A stretch of 64,000 nucleotides of DNA from the NCBI GenBank assembly GCA_940337035.1, contig OW679202.1, positions 21,343,224 to 21,407,223 on the forward strand, read 5' to 3'. The stretch comes from Agriotes lineatus (lineage: Eukaryota > Arthropoda > Insecta > Coleoptera > Elateridae). The position numbers and the translations under genes are program-made. How positions within the stretch are numbered: the stretch's first letter is position 1; each line of letters opens with the position of its first letter. Positions 23,645 to 35,340 of this stretch are shown here, in pieces. The notes under the pieces were generated by a model that was not told the origin of the DNA, ran no database searches, and saw only the letters and a program-made list of their open reading frames with translations.

Positions 23645-25025
23645 GATAATACTTGTCATGCGCTAGCATTATTGCAGCGCAATGCAAATATCTACATTCA
23701 TTTGATAGTTGAACAAAACAAAAACTTGCAACGTATAATCAGAATTGCTCGAAAGCACCCCTACCCACCCAGTTAATTATTAGCACTTTTGAAATGCTGC
23801 AACTAGAAGCTGAGTTTCAAGGTCAATAAAATTGGAAGCGTAAATATCCTGTACTTAAGACTCTTAAAAGAAAGACAAATGGCATAAATAATTTCTAAAT
23901 AAAAATATTTGTCTATCTAGTTTTTTTAATAATTCTGTCGTATATATCTTTCTATTTTTTTCCAAAAACAGAATAACTACGACAAATATGAAATAACGAA
24001 TTTTACTTGCTTACAACAAAACTGCGATGTGATACAAGACCAATGAAGAGGACGATCACGCCTTGAAAGAGGACGATCCCGCCTTGAATACATAAAAGAA
24101 GCGATGGAATACGCTGACACTGGAACATACAGTGAGATGAAAACAATGGCTAGTGACAGAAACAGTTGGAGCGCTGCAAACTAATCGACGGATTGAAAGG
24201 AGAAGAAAAAGAACAACAAGAAAATTGTATGTTTTCTGTATTATCTGCAGAAATGGAAAATGAAATTATTTTCTTGAGAAGTGCATTTTAGAATAACTAT
24301 GCTGTAATGTTACCTTGGCATTACGAACTTTCGCTTTATAGCGATTTACTCCACTGTACATTTCTGTTTCAGCATATAATACGAGCAAAATTGTTTTGAA
24401 AATAATAAAAATTAGGATTCAAATTTAAACGAAATTTTCTATACAATTCCAGGATATTTTTGTTGCATGTGCTCCTTCGTTTTGGTGTCATTATCATTGT
24501 CATTAGCTGATCTAGTGTACCACGATAATTTAAAAACGAAGAACATTTTTTTAAGTATAACTGAAGCAAACACTAAAACACTAAACAGTTATAGAAGCTT
24601 TCTTCCATATCCTGTTGTGTATTTAAATCTCTTGTAATAAAAATATAATGCCTTCTCTTAGGAAACATTTGAGGATGGCGAAATGATAAACATATTGAAA
24701 ATACAATGTTATGACAGTGTATCAGAAACCTTTTTTAACGCCATTGATAAGTGCGAAGCCTATTAGGAAGAGAAGACGATTTTAAATTGTTTTTGGAACA
24801 CATATTTTTGACAAAATTGCAGTAATGGTTACTATGTACATTTATTTAACGTAATTTAAATTGATGAACTAGCTTTCAATGCAAATTAGGAGATGACTGT
24901 ATATCATATAATATTAATATAGTTATTCTACGATATATGTAAATAGGTAGACTGGGCACAATATAGTCGCAACTGTATTAAACTGTGTCCATTATTTCCA
25001 AGTTATATTATATTTATGGTAAGGA
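23645..25025. other. No gene apart from a small LINE tail
   Basis: AT-rich sequence with no coding motif outside 24043-24220. Confidence 0.5.
24043..24220 (+). pseudogene. LINE 3' end fragment
   Basis: The frame reads RGRSRLEYIKEAMEYADTGT, then YSEMKTMASDRNSWSAAN and a stop, resembling the C-terminal tail of a LINE polymerase (RPRLEYI...RELKRLAQDRNKWR...). A 22-bp unit encoding RGRSRLE is tandemly duplicated at its left side. An A-rich stretch follows. Confidence 0.6.
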
Positions 25026-26194
25026 TACATTCATCATCATCATCATCTCCCAGGCTGCGACGTCCACTGCTGGACATAAACCTCGCTCAAGTTTCTCCAT
25101 CCTTCTCGGTATTGTACTGCTTATATCCAGTTTGTTTCAATTCGTTTCATCTTGGCGGTTGTTTCCGTCCGTTTGGGCATGCCTCTGATCTTGGACTCCA
25201 TTCTAGGATTTTTTTCGTCCATCTTTCATCTTTCATTTTTTTCACATGCTTTCTCCAATTCCATGTGAGGTTTACAACTCTTTTTAGAGCGACAGTATTC
25301 CTATTCTGGTTCTTATGTCTCTATTACGGACCCAGTCTCACAGTGTCAGGCCAGGCATTGACCGCTTCACATCTCTTCAGGACTTTTCAGCTGTTCTGCG
25401 AAGATTCCTCTTAAGGCTAATAGGTGTGTTTGTTTTGAAAACTTTGTTTCTCAATCTACCAAAAGCCACCCATGCTAGACCTTCTGTCATCCTTCCATTC
25501 CGAGAAATTGTGACTGTATGTCCCAGATATTTGAAAAATGTTGTTGAGAATTAGGTTCGCCATAAACTTAGTTTTAGATCTGTTTATTCTGAGTCTGACA
25601 CCGTTCGAGACATCCTTGAGCCTATTGAGCGTTCTAACAGCTTTAGCGAAGATATCTGATGTAGAGATGGGCGCGTGAGTGAATTTTCGCTCACGTCACG
25701 CACGTTTCACGCTTGCTTTAAACAGTCACGTTCACGCACGTTTCACGCTTGCTTTAAACAGTCACGTTCACGCACGTTCACGCTCACGTTCACTCACGTT
25801 CACGGCGTGACACGCCACTCACGACGTGACACGCAGCTTTTATTTCAAAATTTAAATTCAGATAGAACAGAATGTTCAAATTTAAAACCAATGAAAAAAC
25901 CCTAAAGAGAACTAAAAATATGTTTTGCACCTGATATAATTTACGTGATATGTTGCAATCAGAATAGTTGACATAAAAAGAAAAAAAATGAAAATTGACT
26001 ACAATAACTTCGACAAGGGATAAATACTGATTTCTCGCAAATATATTTCTTGCAGCTGTCTTCAAAGACATTACTTTTAATAATAAAAGCTGTCATTGGA
26101 ATTGACGTTTCCCTTATTGGTATGAGTACAGAAGGTATATGTTGCTAGGCAACACTTTTAATTCGTAGGTTTGAAAGTACTTTTTCGTACTAGG

Positions 26195-26560
26195 ATCAAC
26201 ATTTTCAGCGTTAAGGCGAGTATACAAAAAAAAACATTACTTTTATTAGAATAATAAGTTCATCTACACAAGTACACAATAAATTGGTTTAAAAATAAAA
26301 CGTAATCAACATTTTCAGTGTTAAGTTGAGTATACAAAACAAAACATTAGGTACTTTTCTAAAAATAGGTTCATCTACACATCTACACTATACATTTTTG
26401 GTTTAATAATAAAACGTAATTAACATTTTCAGCGTTAGCCGAGTATAAAAAACAAACCATTACTTTTATTAGAATAATAAATTCATCTACACATCTACAC
26501 ATTAAAATGTTGATTTAAAAATAATATGTAATCAACATTTTCAGCGTTAAGTCGAATTCT
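26195..26560. repeat. Tandem repeat of 110-114 bp units at hAT transposase end
   Basis: Units start at 26195, 26305, 26419 and 26531 with ATCAACATTTTCAGYGTTA, spacing 110, 114 and 112 bp. Each unit then carries GAGTATA, CATTACTTTTATTAG and CATCTACACA blocks. The fourth start overlaps the final codons of the transposase (LNAENV), so the unit is a duplication of the gene's end and 3' flank. Confidence 0.85.
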
Positions 26561-26967
26561 GCGCTCTTCTAAAATTCGCCCAGCTGTAGAAAATACTCTT
26601 TCGCTTGTAGCGGAACTTGCCGGTATGTTTAAAATTTCTCAAGTTTTTTTAACAGTGCCGTATTTACACTGTTTTTCCAAAATCCTAAAATGTCATCTAC
26701 ATTTCCGAATTTTAATTTAACATACTAATTTAGTTCTGTTTCGGCATCATCCTAATTACATGTGTCATCGTCAGAGCTAGCTCTAAGTGTAGAAAGAGAA
26801 GAATCTGATGCTGATGTACCAGTTTTGAGTCGTTTGCTATGTATTTCATCATTATCATCTATAGTTTTATTTGCATTATGATCTTCTCTTTTATGTGAGG
26901 GTATGAACTTTACGGATTTATAATTAGGGTCCAAAAATAAAGCCACATAATGTAACTTGTTTGGCAC
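26531..26967 (-). pseudogene. hAT transposase, middle and dimerisation domain
   Basis: The segment 26967-26752 opens MPNKLHYVALFLDPNYKSVK, matching the FLDPRYK region of hAT transposases. At about 26640-26531 the strand reads LNIPASSATSERVFSTAGR, then LEERRIRLNAENV, the hallmark C-terminal dimerisation (hATC) motif, undamaged. A stop and frameshift lie between, and the N-terminal BED and first catalytic parts are missing. The termini and the TSD around it agree with the family. Confidence 0.9.
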
Positions 26968-28985
26968 AATTTGTGATTTAATGAATTTAAAAGTTGCTGC
27001 ACCCTGCAGTTTTTTATTCGTTACTAAATATTTAACGTGAAATTAACGTGAAACGTGAATCACGCCTTGGAAATTTTCACTCACGTTCACTCACGTTCAC
27101 GTCACGATTTTCAAATATTAGTCACGTTCACGACGTGACACGCCGTGACACGACGTGACACGACTGTTTTCACGTCACGCGCCCATCCGTAATCTGATGT
27201 TATTACAGTATTATCAGTAAATCGCATCTGATTTAGGTTTACGCCATCAATTATAACATTTGTCGTTCCCGTCAATTTTCTTCAACATGAATTCCAACAG
27301 CGTGGTGAAAACTTCAAGTGGGATGCTATCACCTTCTTTTATTCGCCGTTCTATTTTGAATTTAGAGGCGTTTTAACAATGGATTCTGACGTTGGCAGTT
27401 GCATTCGGACATATGTTTATAACAAGTGCTGCATATCTGTACTCTACTTGACAGTCTGCTAGTGCGGTGATTATTTTGTCTTGATTTACTGTGCAGAATA
27501 CCTTTTCATAATCTATAGATGGGTATTAGGCGCTTGTTATTTTTGATACATTTCTCAATTAAGGTTTTCATAACTAATAGATGATCTTTTGTACCATAAC
27601 CAACTTTGAATCTTTCCTGTTCTTTGGATCTATAAAAAGTCAAATTTGTTTGTGAAACGTTTTGGCATTATTGTTATCAGTAGGTTGTACAAATTCCGAA
27701 GAATCCTGATCGATAATTATTGAGATCGGCTTCATGCAAGACAATCATCTCCGCGTTGTTCCAATTGGTGGGCATTTTTCTTTCCTCCAGACATTTGTTA
27801 AAGAGAAGTCGGAGTTGGTCTATCAGTTTTTCCTCACCCAGTCTGTAGACACTCTGTCCTTAGCCTATCGTCACCTAGAGGGTCAGTTATTCTTCATCTC
27901 TTTTAATGTAGCCCTGACTTTCGAATTTCTGACTTCTGGCAAGTTTTCTGGACCCTGGTTGTATTGTATATCTTTGGTACTGGTGGTGTTTCATTGTTAA
28001 TGGGGCGTTTTCGATACAACTCTCTATAAAAGTTTTCAACTATGTGTCTAATTTGTTGCCTATCATTTGTTATAATACTGTTTGTGGTCGAGAGCTCATG
28101 CATACCTTTTCTTCTTTTAGACTCTTATTTTGATCTTATTTGGTCTATATGTTCACGATGGTTCTTTTTTAATGTGTCTTGTTCTTTCCATGAGGTTTTT
28201 TGTTTGTCTATTTATTCCGTGCATTCTTTCTTTCTGAGTGTTGAAGTTACATTTTCGGTGAAACCATCCAGGTTAATTTCGTCTAGGTTTAAAAGATTTT
28301 GATCCATGAATTATGTGCATTTTTTGTTTTTCAATAGGTGTCAACTTCTTCATATTTTTCATGGATATTAATTTCGATCTTTCCCTTCTCAGGTTTATTA
28401 TAATTCTTGCCCTTACACGTCGGTGGTCGCTACATACTGAGAATTTATGTAATACACTAACATCTTAAATATATTTTAAGTCTGATATTATAGATTCGAA
28501 TGGTTTTTTGTGACACAATTGTACTTGTTCATGTCCATTTTTTGTATATTACGTTTCTTGAGGGAGCTGTTCATTATACAGAGATCGTAATGTAACGAGA
28601 ATTGAGAGAACCTTGTCTCTTTGTAGTTTTCTTGACAAACTTTGTGCAGCCGCCCCGTTGCTGTTTCTTCCTGATCTTTGTTGATGCCAACATTATAGTT
28701 GAAGTCTCCAATTATCATTGTGAAATATTCTTTTGACTATTGTATGACTTTTCCTAAAATATCATACAACATTTCGATTTCCTCATCTCGATAGGAAGAA
28801 CTATTTTGATGTTATACCTGGCATTAAGTTTAACTATTACGTAAATTACTCTTGTTTCTATTTTAGCTCTTTTTGACCTTCGTTGTGAATCTCTTGTTGG
28901 TGAAAAAATCAACTCCGCTTACTGACGTCTCTTCGTCTCCAAAGTACATTTTCAGAGTGTAGTTTTTTTCAGAAATTCTAATATT

Positions 28986-30590
28986 TTTTCGTTGGCAAAA
29001 TATTAATATGGCTTACGGAACACTTATTTGTAAACGTGGATGGTTCTACCAAAGGATATAATGAATATAACTGCTTTACCTTTTGTACATGCTTATTATT
29101 TGTAGGACAGCTTAGCGTTGAAAACATAATTTGCGTCAATAGTTTTAGAATACCCAACATGTCATTTATTTTGTATTGTTTACGTAATATACTGAATAAG
29201 TAAATAATACGATTAATCGAACTACCTATTGATCAGTGGTAAGCAACTAATGAGAGCTTGATGGACACTGTCTTAAACCTAAACATTTAGCTGAGGGAAA
29301 CATTATTCTTACAAATAATGGAAATTATAACTAACATTGAGCTAATGCGGAAAACATAAATGTATTTATTCTGAGTTTTGAAAACTCTGTATTTTGTGAC
29401 ATGGGTACCTGCTTATCGTAATCCCACTTGTACAACTTGTTAAACAACGTGTAAACTAATTATATGGAGATGCAAGCGTCGATTTGCACGATATGGACTG
29501 TACTATGGTGACCTAAACTAACCATTGCAAATTAAAAAATATATTTTAATTATTATCCTGCAGTTGTAGACTGGTGCGTACTCGTAAGCATTCTGTATAT
29601 GGGAGCACTCGAACGGAACATACTACTGGAATTGCGAGGAGACTGAGTTCTCATTCTTCGATCCTAACAAAAGACTGTTGTAACGGATATATTTTGATCT
29701 ATTCGATGAAATACAGAAATATAACAAAGTTGTTTTCGTAAAAAGCGAAACTGAAAATTTCTTCGGGAGAACGCGATATTGTCCGTATTGAAATCCTGGG
29801 ATAACGATGTAGTACCACTGCGGAAGGGGACGATCTAGCGTTCAAAGGCATTCATCCGTGCGGTGTCATCAAAATGAAGCCGCAAAAGGCTTCGCGAAGC
29901 GAATTTCGGGTCGAACTAGAATTTCCATGCACTGTGTGGCATCCATTTCAAAATACTCGGTTTTATTTCATGCTTCAGCGGCATGTGCTCGGAGATAACA
30001 ACGAATCGAGTTTAGAGCGCAGTCGACTTGCAAGCCGGTGGCGTACAGTACTTTTCGAACGAGACTGAAAACTGAAAACTGAAAGAAAATGGGCTTCTGC
30101 TGTATAACGCTGGCTTGCGCTCCCTGGAAACCGTTATTTGCTAAATCATTAATAAATGTGGGTTTTGTAAACGGCTTTGTGCTAGACAGGGCCCACCCTA
30201 TTAGTTTTTGCATTCCTTACTTAACCTTTTATTGCATTTGCATGTAATAGTGTTAGTAGCTTTTTATAGAATTGTGATAAAGTAAAATCTATAGAATGCA
30301 ATAAATAGTTATTTACATAATCAGTTATTAAAAGTGTTATATTGTTTGATGAGTCGCAATGCTTGCCAAAACGAGCATTAGCGAGTTTTGCAAAATATAC
30401 GACTTTTCATAAAGTAATACGTGGAAGATTTTGGATAATTTTGATTTAAAAAACCTGTAAAAGGCTTTACCCAGAACTTCCCTCGTCGACATTGTGACAA
30501 TAAATAATTTTAAAAATCAAATTAAGTTAGGAGAAAAATATCTTCACGTTTCTAGTAAATTAAATAAATTTTCAAATAAAAAAAAACGTT
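28986..30590. other. No recognised gene
   Basis: AT-rich, then moderately GC-richer between about 29560 and 30230. That part has a 64-codon plus frame at 29874-30068 starting MKPQKASRSEFRVELEFPCT, and a short palindrome GCTTCGCGAAGC at 29890. I recognise no family. A small exon or an unrecognised repeat is possible. Confidence 0.4.
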
Positions 30591-30597
30591 ACTGGTG

Positions 30598-30712
30598 GTC
30601 GAATTCGAACGGCAGGCGGACCGCGTGTGCAGCCCCAACGTTTAGTGCGATATCGTAAGGAAACGGGCAATTTCTACCTGCGCTACGGAGGACCGGCCTC
30701 TCCAATTTCTCC
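30598..30712 (-). ncRNA. tRNA-like Pol III unit with T-run terminator
   Basis: On the minus strand an A-box-like TAGCGCAGGTAG (about 30704-30693) is followed by a B-box-like GTTCGAATTCG (about 30609-30599) and then a run of T (30588-30580). The A-to-B distance is about 85 bp, longer than a standard tRNA, and no clean cloverleaf forms. A tRNA-derived SINE head or relic tRNA is likely. It lies just left of the Sailor-like transposon. Confidence 0.4.
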
Positions 30713-30926
30713 GTCGCAGCTAAAGTCTGTTCACGAAACTCCTGGGCTGTCAAATTATAATTATATTTAAGTTGGCAGCAAATTTAAAATTTTGTTGTTA
30801 ACTTTCTACTTTCACATTTGGAAACACTGCAAAATTTTGAAACTTCCAAATTTCAAAATTTGATTTATTTGTCAAAGTGACATTTCAATTCGTAATTGTC
30901 TCTATCAACGAAGAATATTTTTTAAA

Positions 30927-32360
30927 ATGAACAAATTTGGCAAATCAAAGAGAGTTCTACTATTGGCAAGAGAAAAGAGAGCAGTAGTAAATTATTACTT
31001 AGAAAAAAAGCAGGATCATAGTCAAAAATTAACAAAAAACTAAATTTGTTTTAAAGCAGCAAATTTATTTTCAGTGGGTTACAATATTACTTTAACATAT
31101 AAATCAATTTGTTATTTTTAAAAATGTATCTTCTAGATTTGCGTAAATCAAGTATTTGCAATTATAAAACAACATAATGCAGGCGAACCGTTGAAAGATT
31201 CAGAAAAAGGAGGTAGAAAGAGAAAGAATGCTGGCGATGATTTTTATGTTCACTTTTTAAAAGAAGAATTATCTCTGAAAATTTATGCTTATCATGAGAA
31301 AGGAGAACATTTTACTTTGAATGGTGTACACAATTACGCCACACAGGATTTGGAGTACACAATGGGACGAACTAAAGTTTATAAAATTATCAGGGCTATG
31401 GGATATAGATACAAAAAATGCAACAACAGGGCCGTTCTTTCGGAACAATCCCATATAAAAGCTTTAAAAGTATCTTTTCTAAGAAAATACTTACAATATT
31501 TGGAAGACGGACAAGAAATTAACTTTATTTATCTTGATGAAACTTGGATATATAAGAATGGAAGCCAAGTGCGTATGTGGGTGCATGATGAAGATTTTAA
31601 AGCATATCCTAGAAAAGTTAAAAATGAGGGGAAAAGATTTATAGTGTTTCATGCTGGATGTAATTTAGGTTTTCTGGATGGGTGTAGTTTTGTTTTAGAT
31701 AGTAAGGTAGAAGACCGAGACTATCATAAAACTATGAACGGCGAGACATTTATGAATTGGATTGTTAATCAGTTGCTTCCAGCATTGAACAAGTTGAATG
31801 GGAAGTGTGTTATAATAATGGATAATGCTCCATATTATTCTGTAGTCCTCGACAAACCACCTACTGTTTCTTCAAATAAATCGAAAATGACAGATTGGCT
31901 GACTCAAAATAAAATTGCGTTCAATGAAAACAGCACCAAACACCAACTTTGGGAAATTATAAGGCCACTGATTAACACCACCAACAAAAAATATGTTGTT
32001 GATGAATTTCTATCCCAACATGGGCATGCCGTTCTTAGACTGCCTCCTTACCAGTGCCAGTATAATCCCATAGAGTTAGCATGGGCATTTGCAAAAAACT
32101 ATTACAACAAGCATATACAATCCCAACCTTCATCCAAAGATAATGTTCACAAGTTATGGCGTATAGCTCTCAGTAATTTTACAGAGCAAATGTGGAAGAA
32201 CAGTATTGCTCATTGTGAAACACTTATTAAAAATGACTGGATAAAATACATGGGCACTTGCAGTGTGGTGGATATTCCTCCAGTCATAATATCGTTAACT
32301 GAATCTGATACTGATGAGTCCGACATGGAATTCTCTTCAGATTCTGAAACAACAGACTGA
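30927..32360 (+). CDS. DD~83E transposase, two exons, one premature stop
   Basis: Exon 1 (30927-31073) starts MNKFGKSKRVLLLAREKRAV and ends AANLFS. A 63-nt intron (31074-31136) begins GTGGGT and ends TTCTAG. Exon 2 (31137-32360) resumes in phase as ICVNQVFAIIKQHNAGEP and stays open for 407 codons. Together the exon junction rebuilds a helix-turn-helix. Catalytic residues are the D in YLDETWIYKNG (31536), the D in VIIMDNAPYYS (31821) and the E in CQYNPIELAW (32073); the last two are separated by 83 residues, close to the DD82E type reported for Sailor elements. The C-terminus is acidic and serine-rich. One TAA (31041-31043, codon 39) interrupts exon 1; all else is intact. Without repair the copy may make no full protein, or a different start may be used. 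Confidence 0.85.
31074..31136 (+). other. Transposase intron, 63 nt
   Basis: GTGGGT donor, ACTTTAAC branch-like sequence and TTCTAG acceptor. Removing it keeps phase 0 and joins two halves of an HTH region. The unspliced frame has stops here. Confidence 0.65.
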
Positions 32361-32660
32361 TTGTGGAAATATAAAAGTATCCACTATAAGTTTCTTATTC
32401 TCTCTCTTTTTCTGTAGCACTACAGCCCTAGGTGCGTTTTGGCTTAAAATTCAATACTTACATTTCCAGTTTGTAACTTTATTTAATAATATTTTTTTAC
32501 TTTTGACATAAAACCATCGAACATAACCTATCTTTATTTATCACTAGTTTAGTCACTAGATTTGAAGTACATTCCATACAAAAGTTACTATTATAAGTAC
32601 ACTCAAGACATTTTAAAACAATTATTTTTGACAGCCCAGGAGTTTCGTGAACAGAGTTTA

Positions 32661-33489
32661 TATTTTGTAACGCGCTAATTTGTGCCTCGTTTTTGTATTG
32701 TAAAAATGTATTTTGTATCTATTCGCTCCCATTTTTGGTAAGAATAAAGCCTGCACTATGTACAAATTATTACTTGTATCTATTACTAAATTTAATGAAA
32801 AATAAAGAAAATCGTACCGGTTTCATTCCAGGTATATATATAACGTGTATGCAAAATATCGTCTTTCTCGGACAAATATCTTTTCAGTTATACCGCCAAC
32901 AGACAGACAGACAGACAGACGGAATTGAGAAAACCTCTTTTTCGTCATCTAGGGACCCTGAAACGTGAAGATCTGGAGAAATCTCCGAAGGTGATTTTTT
33001 CGCGATTACAATACTTCTTTCGTCTTTCAGGCGAGGGAAGTAAAAATGGTTCTTTACACTTCCTTGAAACTGATAGAATTATAGATTTTATGAATTGCAT
33101 TTCAAATCAGGTAGCTACGCGTATTTTGCGTTTTTACATATAATTTGATGTCAAAATAAACTTTTCCTCACTAGTTGTGAAATATTTTCACTTCATAACT
33201 ACTTACGAAAAGTGTGGTATTTCGAAACTACTCGATTTTTAAAAGTGACACGTTATGTGGCACAATTAGAAATAGTTATATAAAGTATTGTTTCGGCATT
33301 GTTTAATAAATTAAGCAAGAACTTAGAATTGGATGTGATGTTTTATTTACCGTACTTTAACTTAGTCGATTTCTTTTTACTGATAGGTGTCGAAGATGAG
33401 ATCTTTAATGTTGCTACTATTATTTATTTGAAATGTAGAAAAACAAAATTATACCCAGACTGTTTTTCTTCTTCTTTCTCTTTAAAGTA
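32661..33489. other. No gene; holds a repeat-family copy
   Basis: AT-rich sequence. The only organised part is the TACTTCC-hairpin repeat copy with its CAGA microsatellite at about 32860-33053. Confidence 0.5.
32860..33053 (-). repeat. TACTTCC-hairpin repeat family with (GTCT)n, copy 1
   Basis: Read on the minus strand it begins TTTTTACTTCC, has a GAAGTATTG block, then CAGATCTTCACGTTT and GGGTCCC, and ends in five GTCT units (CAGA repeats at about 32900-32921). The same order occurs at 34684-34905 on the plus strand. Confidence 0.7.
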
Positions 33490-34025
33490 AGCTTTCGCTT
33501 GTTTTTCCCCGATATTTACAAACTAACGCTCCATCTTCTGTTTGTGATTCAATCTGTTATGTGCATTACGTCTGTTTTCGTTTCGTTTCCTATCCCTTCA
33601 CAGTTTTTCTTAAAATCTTTTGTAACACTCGCATTTCTGATTTTTAAATTTTTAGCTCTGTCTTAGTCGTTTCTGGAATTATTTGAATTGCGTACTTTAG
33701 TATCGGTCTTACTCTTCCTTTATGTATCCGTACTTTTGTGTCTTTGTTCAGATTATCAACTAGAATTTTGCACTTCGTTCTTTATCTACTGCCATGGTTT
33801 TTGTCTTATATATTGAGATTTGCATGTTAAACTTTCTACGTTTTAGTAACAGCCTTTGTAATTGGTTCTCACTTCTAGCAATCAATACGGTGTCATTTTG
33901 CTTGTGCCCATATTATATTCATCAAGAAGGTTTATTTGTTTTATGATTTCCTCCATCATTAAATTGAAAAGCATAGAATTCCTCAAATTCCTTTATTGCC
34001 TTCATGAATTCTGACTTGAATTTTG
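33490..34025 (-). pseudogene. LINE reverse transcriptase fragment
   Basis: The minus strand at about 33975-33900 reads MLFNLMMEEIIKQI and LDEYNMGTS, then a shifted frame with DTVLIARSENQLQRLLLKR (about 33895) and FNMQISIYKTKTMAVDKE (about 33835-33785). These are the palm, catalytic-pair neighbourhood and thumb of an RT. A later stretch reads GRVRPILKYAIQIIPETTKT (about 33710). Multiple frameshifts are present; neither endonuclease nor 3' tail is clear. Confidence 0.7.
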
Positions 34026-34038
34026 CTGTTTGTATATA

Positions 34039-34222
34039 TAGTATGATCAAAAATTATTTTCATCTATTATGGGTATGGGATAGTTCCTAATTTATGAATG
34101 CAACTATGTGTATACTTAAATGTCAAACTTGGTATTTGATTTTTAAGTAACTTATAGTTGAATTCATAAATTAGGAACTATTCCATGGCCTTACTACATG
34201 AAAATATTTTTTGATTATACTA
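34039..34222. mobile_element. 184-bp mariner-type MITE, nearly a full hairpin
   Basis: Ends TAGTATGATCAAAAA and, inverted, TAGTATAATCAAAAA; both are flanked by TA (34037-34038 and 34223-34224). Inverted similarity covers about 75 bp per side, including ATAGTTCCTAATTTATGAAT on both arms, leaving a loop of about 30 bp. No coding sequence. Confidence 0.8.
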
Positions 34223-34683
34223 TACTTAACTAGCTTTTGCCTGCGGCCCATTATATGTAACTTAAATTACATTGCCGTAAGGTCCTTTTTAAAAAACAAC
34301 TGTATTTGGCAAAGATTACAAATTACGTAAAACACATGTTACTGTTACGAGTTCTAACTACAGGCTACCGCTGATAAGAAAGAAAAAATGTAAGACATCA
34401 CAACTCTGGCGAGCGCGAAGATTCCGCTGACATAACAAGGTGACAAGACGCCGAGTTCACTAGCACTGGTATTATGTGGGAACTGCCTAATACACCTTAG
34501 TACCTAAATGCTCCCTTAAGAAGTCACAGGGTGTTAATGAAAACAATTTTTCTATATTTGGAAAGTAAACATTTGAATTTTTATAATCAAGTAGCCTGAT
34601 GTTGATACTCAATTTTAATTTTGTAACAATATCAAGGCAGCGACGTCATAAACAGCCATTAATTGTTTGAAGGACTGTTGTAT

Positions 34684-34905
34684 TTTTACTTCCTTTTACA
34701 ATAAAGGAAGTATTGGATTTACCCCAAAAATTCGAAATTGAGTTTTCAACAGATCTTTACGTTTTAGAGTCCCCTGATCCCAAAAAACATATATTTTTTT
34801 CATTGGTCTGTCTTTCTGTGTGTCTGTCTGTGTGTGTGTCTGTCTGTGAACAGAATATCACACAAACGGAAAGAGGTATGGCGTTGAAACTTCATATATA
34901 AGTTT
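34684..34905 (+). repeat. TACTTCC-hairpin repeat family with (GTCT)n, copy 2
   Basis: TACTTCCTTT and AAAGGAAGTA form a perfect 10-bp inverted pair around a 6-base loop at about 34688-34713. Then follow CAGATCTTTACGTTTTAGAG and GTCCCCTGA blocks and a degenerate GTCT/GTGT microsatellite (about 34806-34848). The family matches copy 1 in inverted orientation. Confidence 0.75.
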
Positions 34906-35340
34906 TTGTAATACGTAGATGCGACAGCAAGCTTTTGAAGAAAATCGCATTACCGGAAGTATGTGTTTACTCTTGTGATTTTTCAGTTTTTCTCGATTTT
35001 TTCAAAAACGGTTTTAACGATTTTTTTTAAACTTTTCATTTTTATTACATTTTTTTATGTGTATTGATGTGAGATAGGTGATTTTCCAGTTGAATACTTC
35101 TAAAATGGGTTTCTTTTGTTTTTTTTCAATTTTTTTTATTAACTCCTATTTTAAATAGAACACCCGGTATATTATTACATTTTTGAATTCAGCTTAAAAT
35201 TCTAGAGAAAATTTGTCTCTTGAACTAACACTCTATTTTGTACCGTTTTTGTAAAATTGTAATTTCTGAAAATTTTTGACAAATGCTTAAAAATTTAAAA
35301 TCAAATTTTTGGCTAATTATAAGATCACTGTAAAAGGAAG

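Larger units (their letters stand above)
25662..27191. mobile_element. hAT element with perfect 8-bp TSD and CACG-rich ends
   Basis: The 8-bp repeat ATCTGATG flanks it exactly (25654-25661 and 27192-27199). The ends are TAGAGATGGGCGCGTGA and, inverted, TACGGATGGGCGCGTGA (15 of 17). Both subterminal regions are packed with TCACG/CACGTTCACG units. The interior keeps parts of a minus-strand hAT transposase (26531-26967), so it is an internally deleted copy, inserted into the RTE-like LINE. Confidence 0.93.
25031..28985 (-). pseudogene. RTE-like LINE (endonuclease to 3' end), split by a hAT element
   Basis: This copy is inverted relative to 21782-23632. Its 3' end is the CAT repeat at 25031-25045 (GAT on the coding strand). 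From high to low coordinate the minus strand reads SVSGVDFFTNKRF (about 28915), DEEIEMLYDIL, MIIGDFNYNVGINKD (28718, endonuclease), LKKRNIQKMDMNKYN, ELYRKRPINNE (about 28000), TLKEMKNNRPLGDD (about 27900), GDSIPLEVFTTLLEF (about 27345-27290) and QQWT-like sequence at 25060-25080. Its RT shares the KNNKSPGDD-type block with the 22239 copy. Stops and frameshifts are frequent. A hAT element (25662-27191) interrupts it. Confidence 0.85.
30723..32658. mobile_element. Nearly intact Tc1/mariner-superfamily transposon (Sailor-like)
   Basis: The inverted ends agree in 31 of the first 32 bp: AAGTCTGTTCACGAAACTCC on the left, AACTCTGTTCACGAAACTCC on the right (minus strand), each continuing TGGGCTGTCAAA. 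TA flanks both sides (30721-30722, 32659-32660). The 1936-bp element encodes a single transposase gene (30927-32360). Almost identical ends and a nearly open gene mean this is the youngest DNA transposon in the window. Confidence 0.93.

Noticed and set aside
34803..34850. GTCT/GTGT tract as an isolated microsatellite
   Set aside because: It occupies the same position in two copies of a larger repeat, so it is reported as part of that family.
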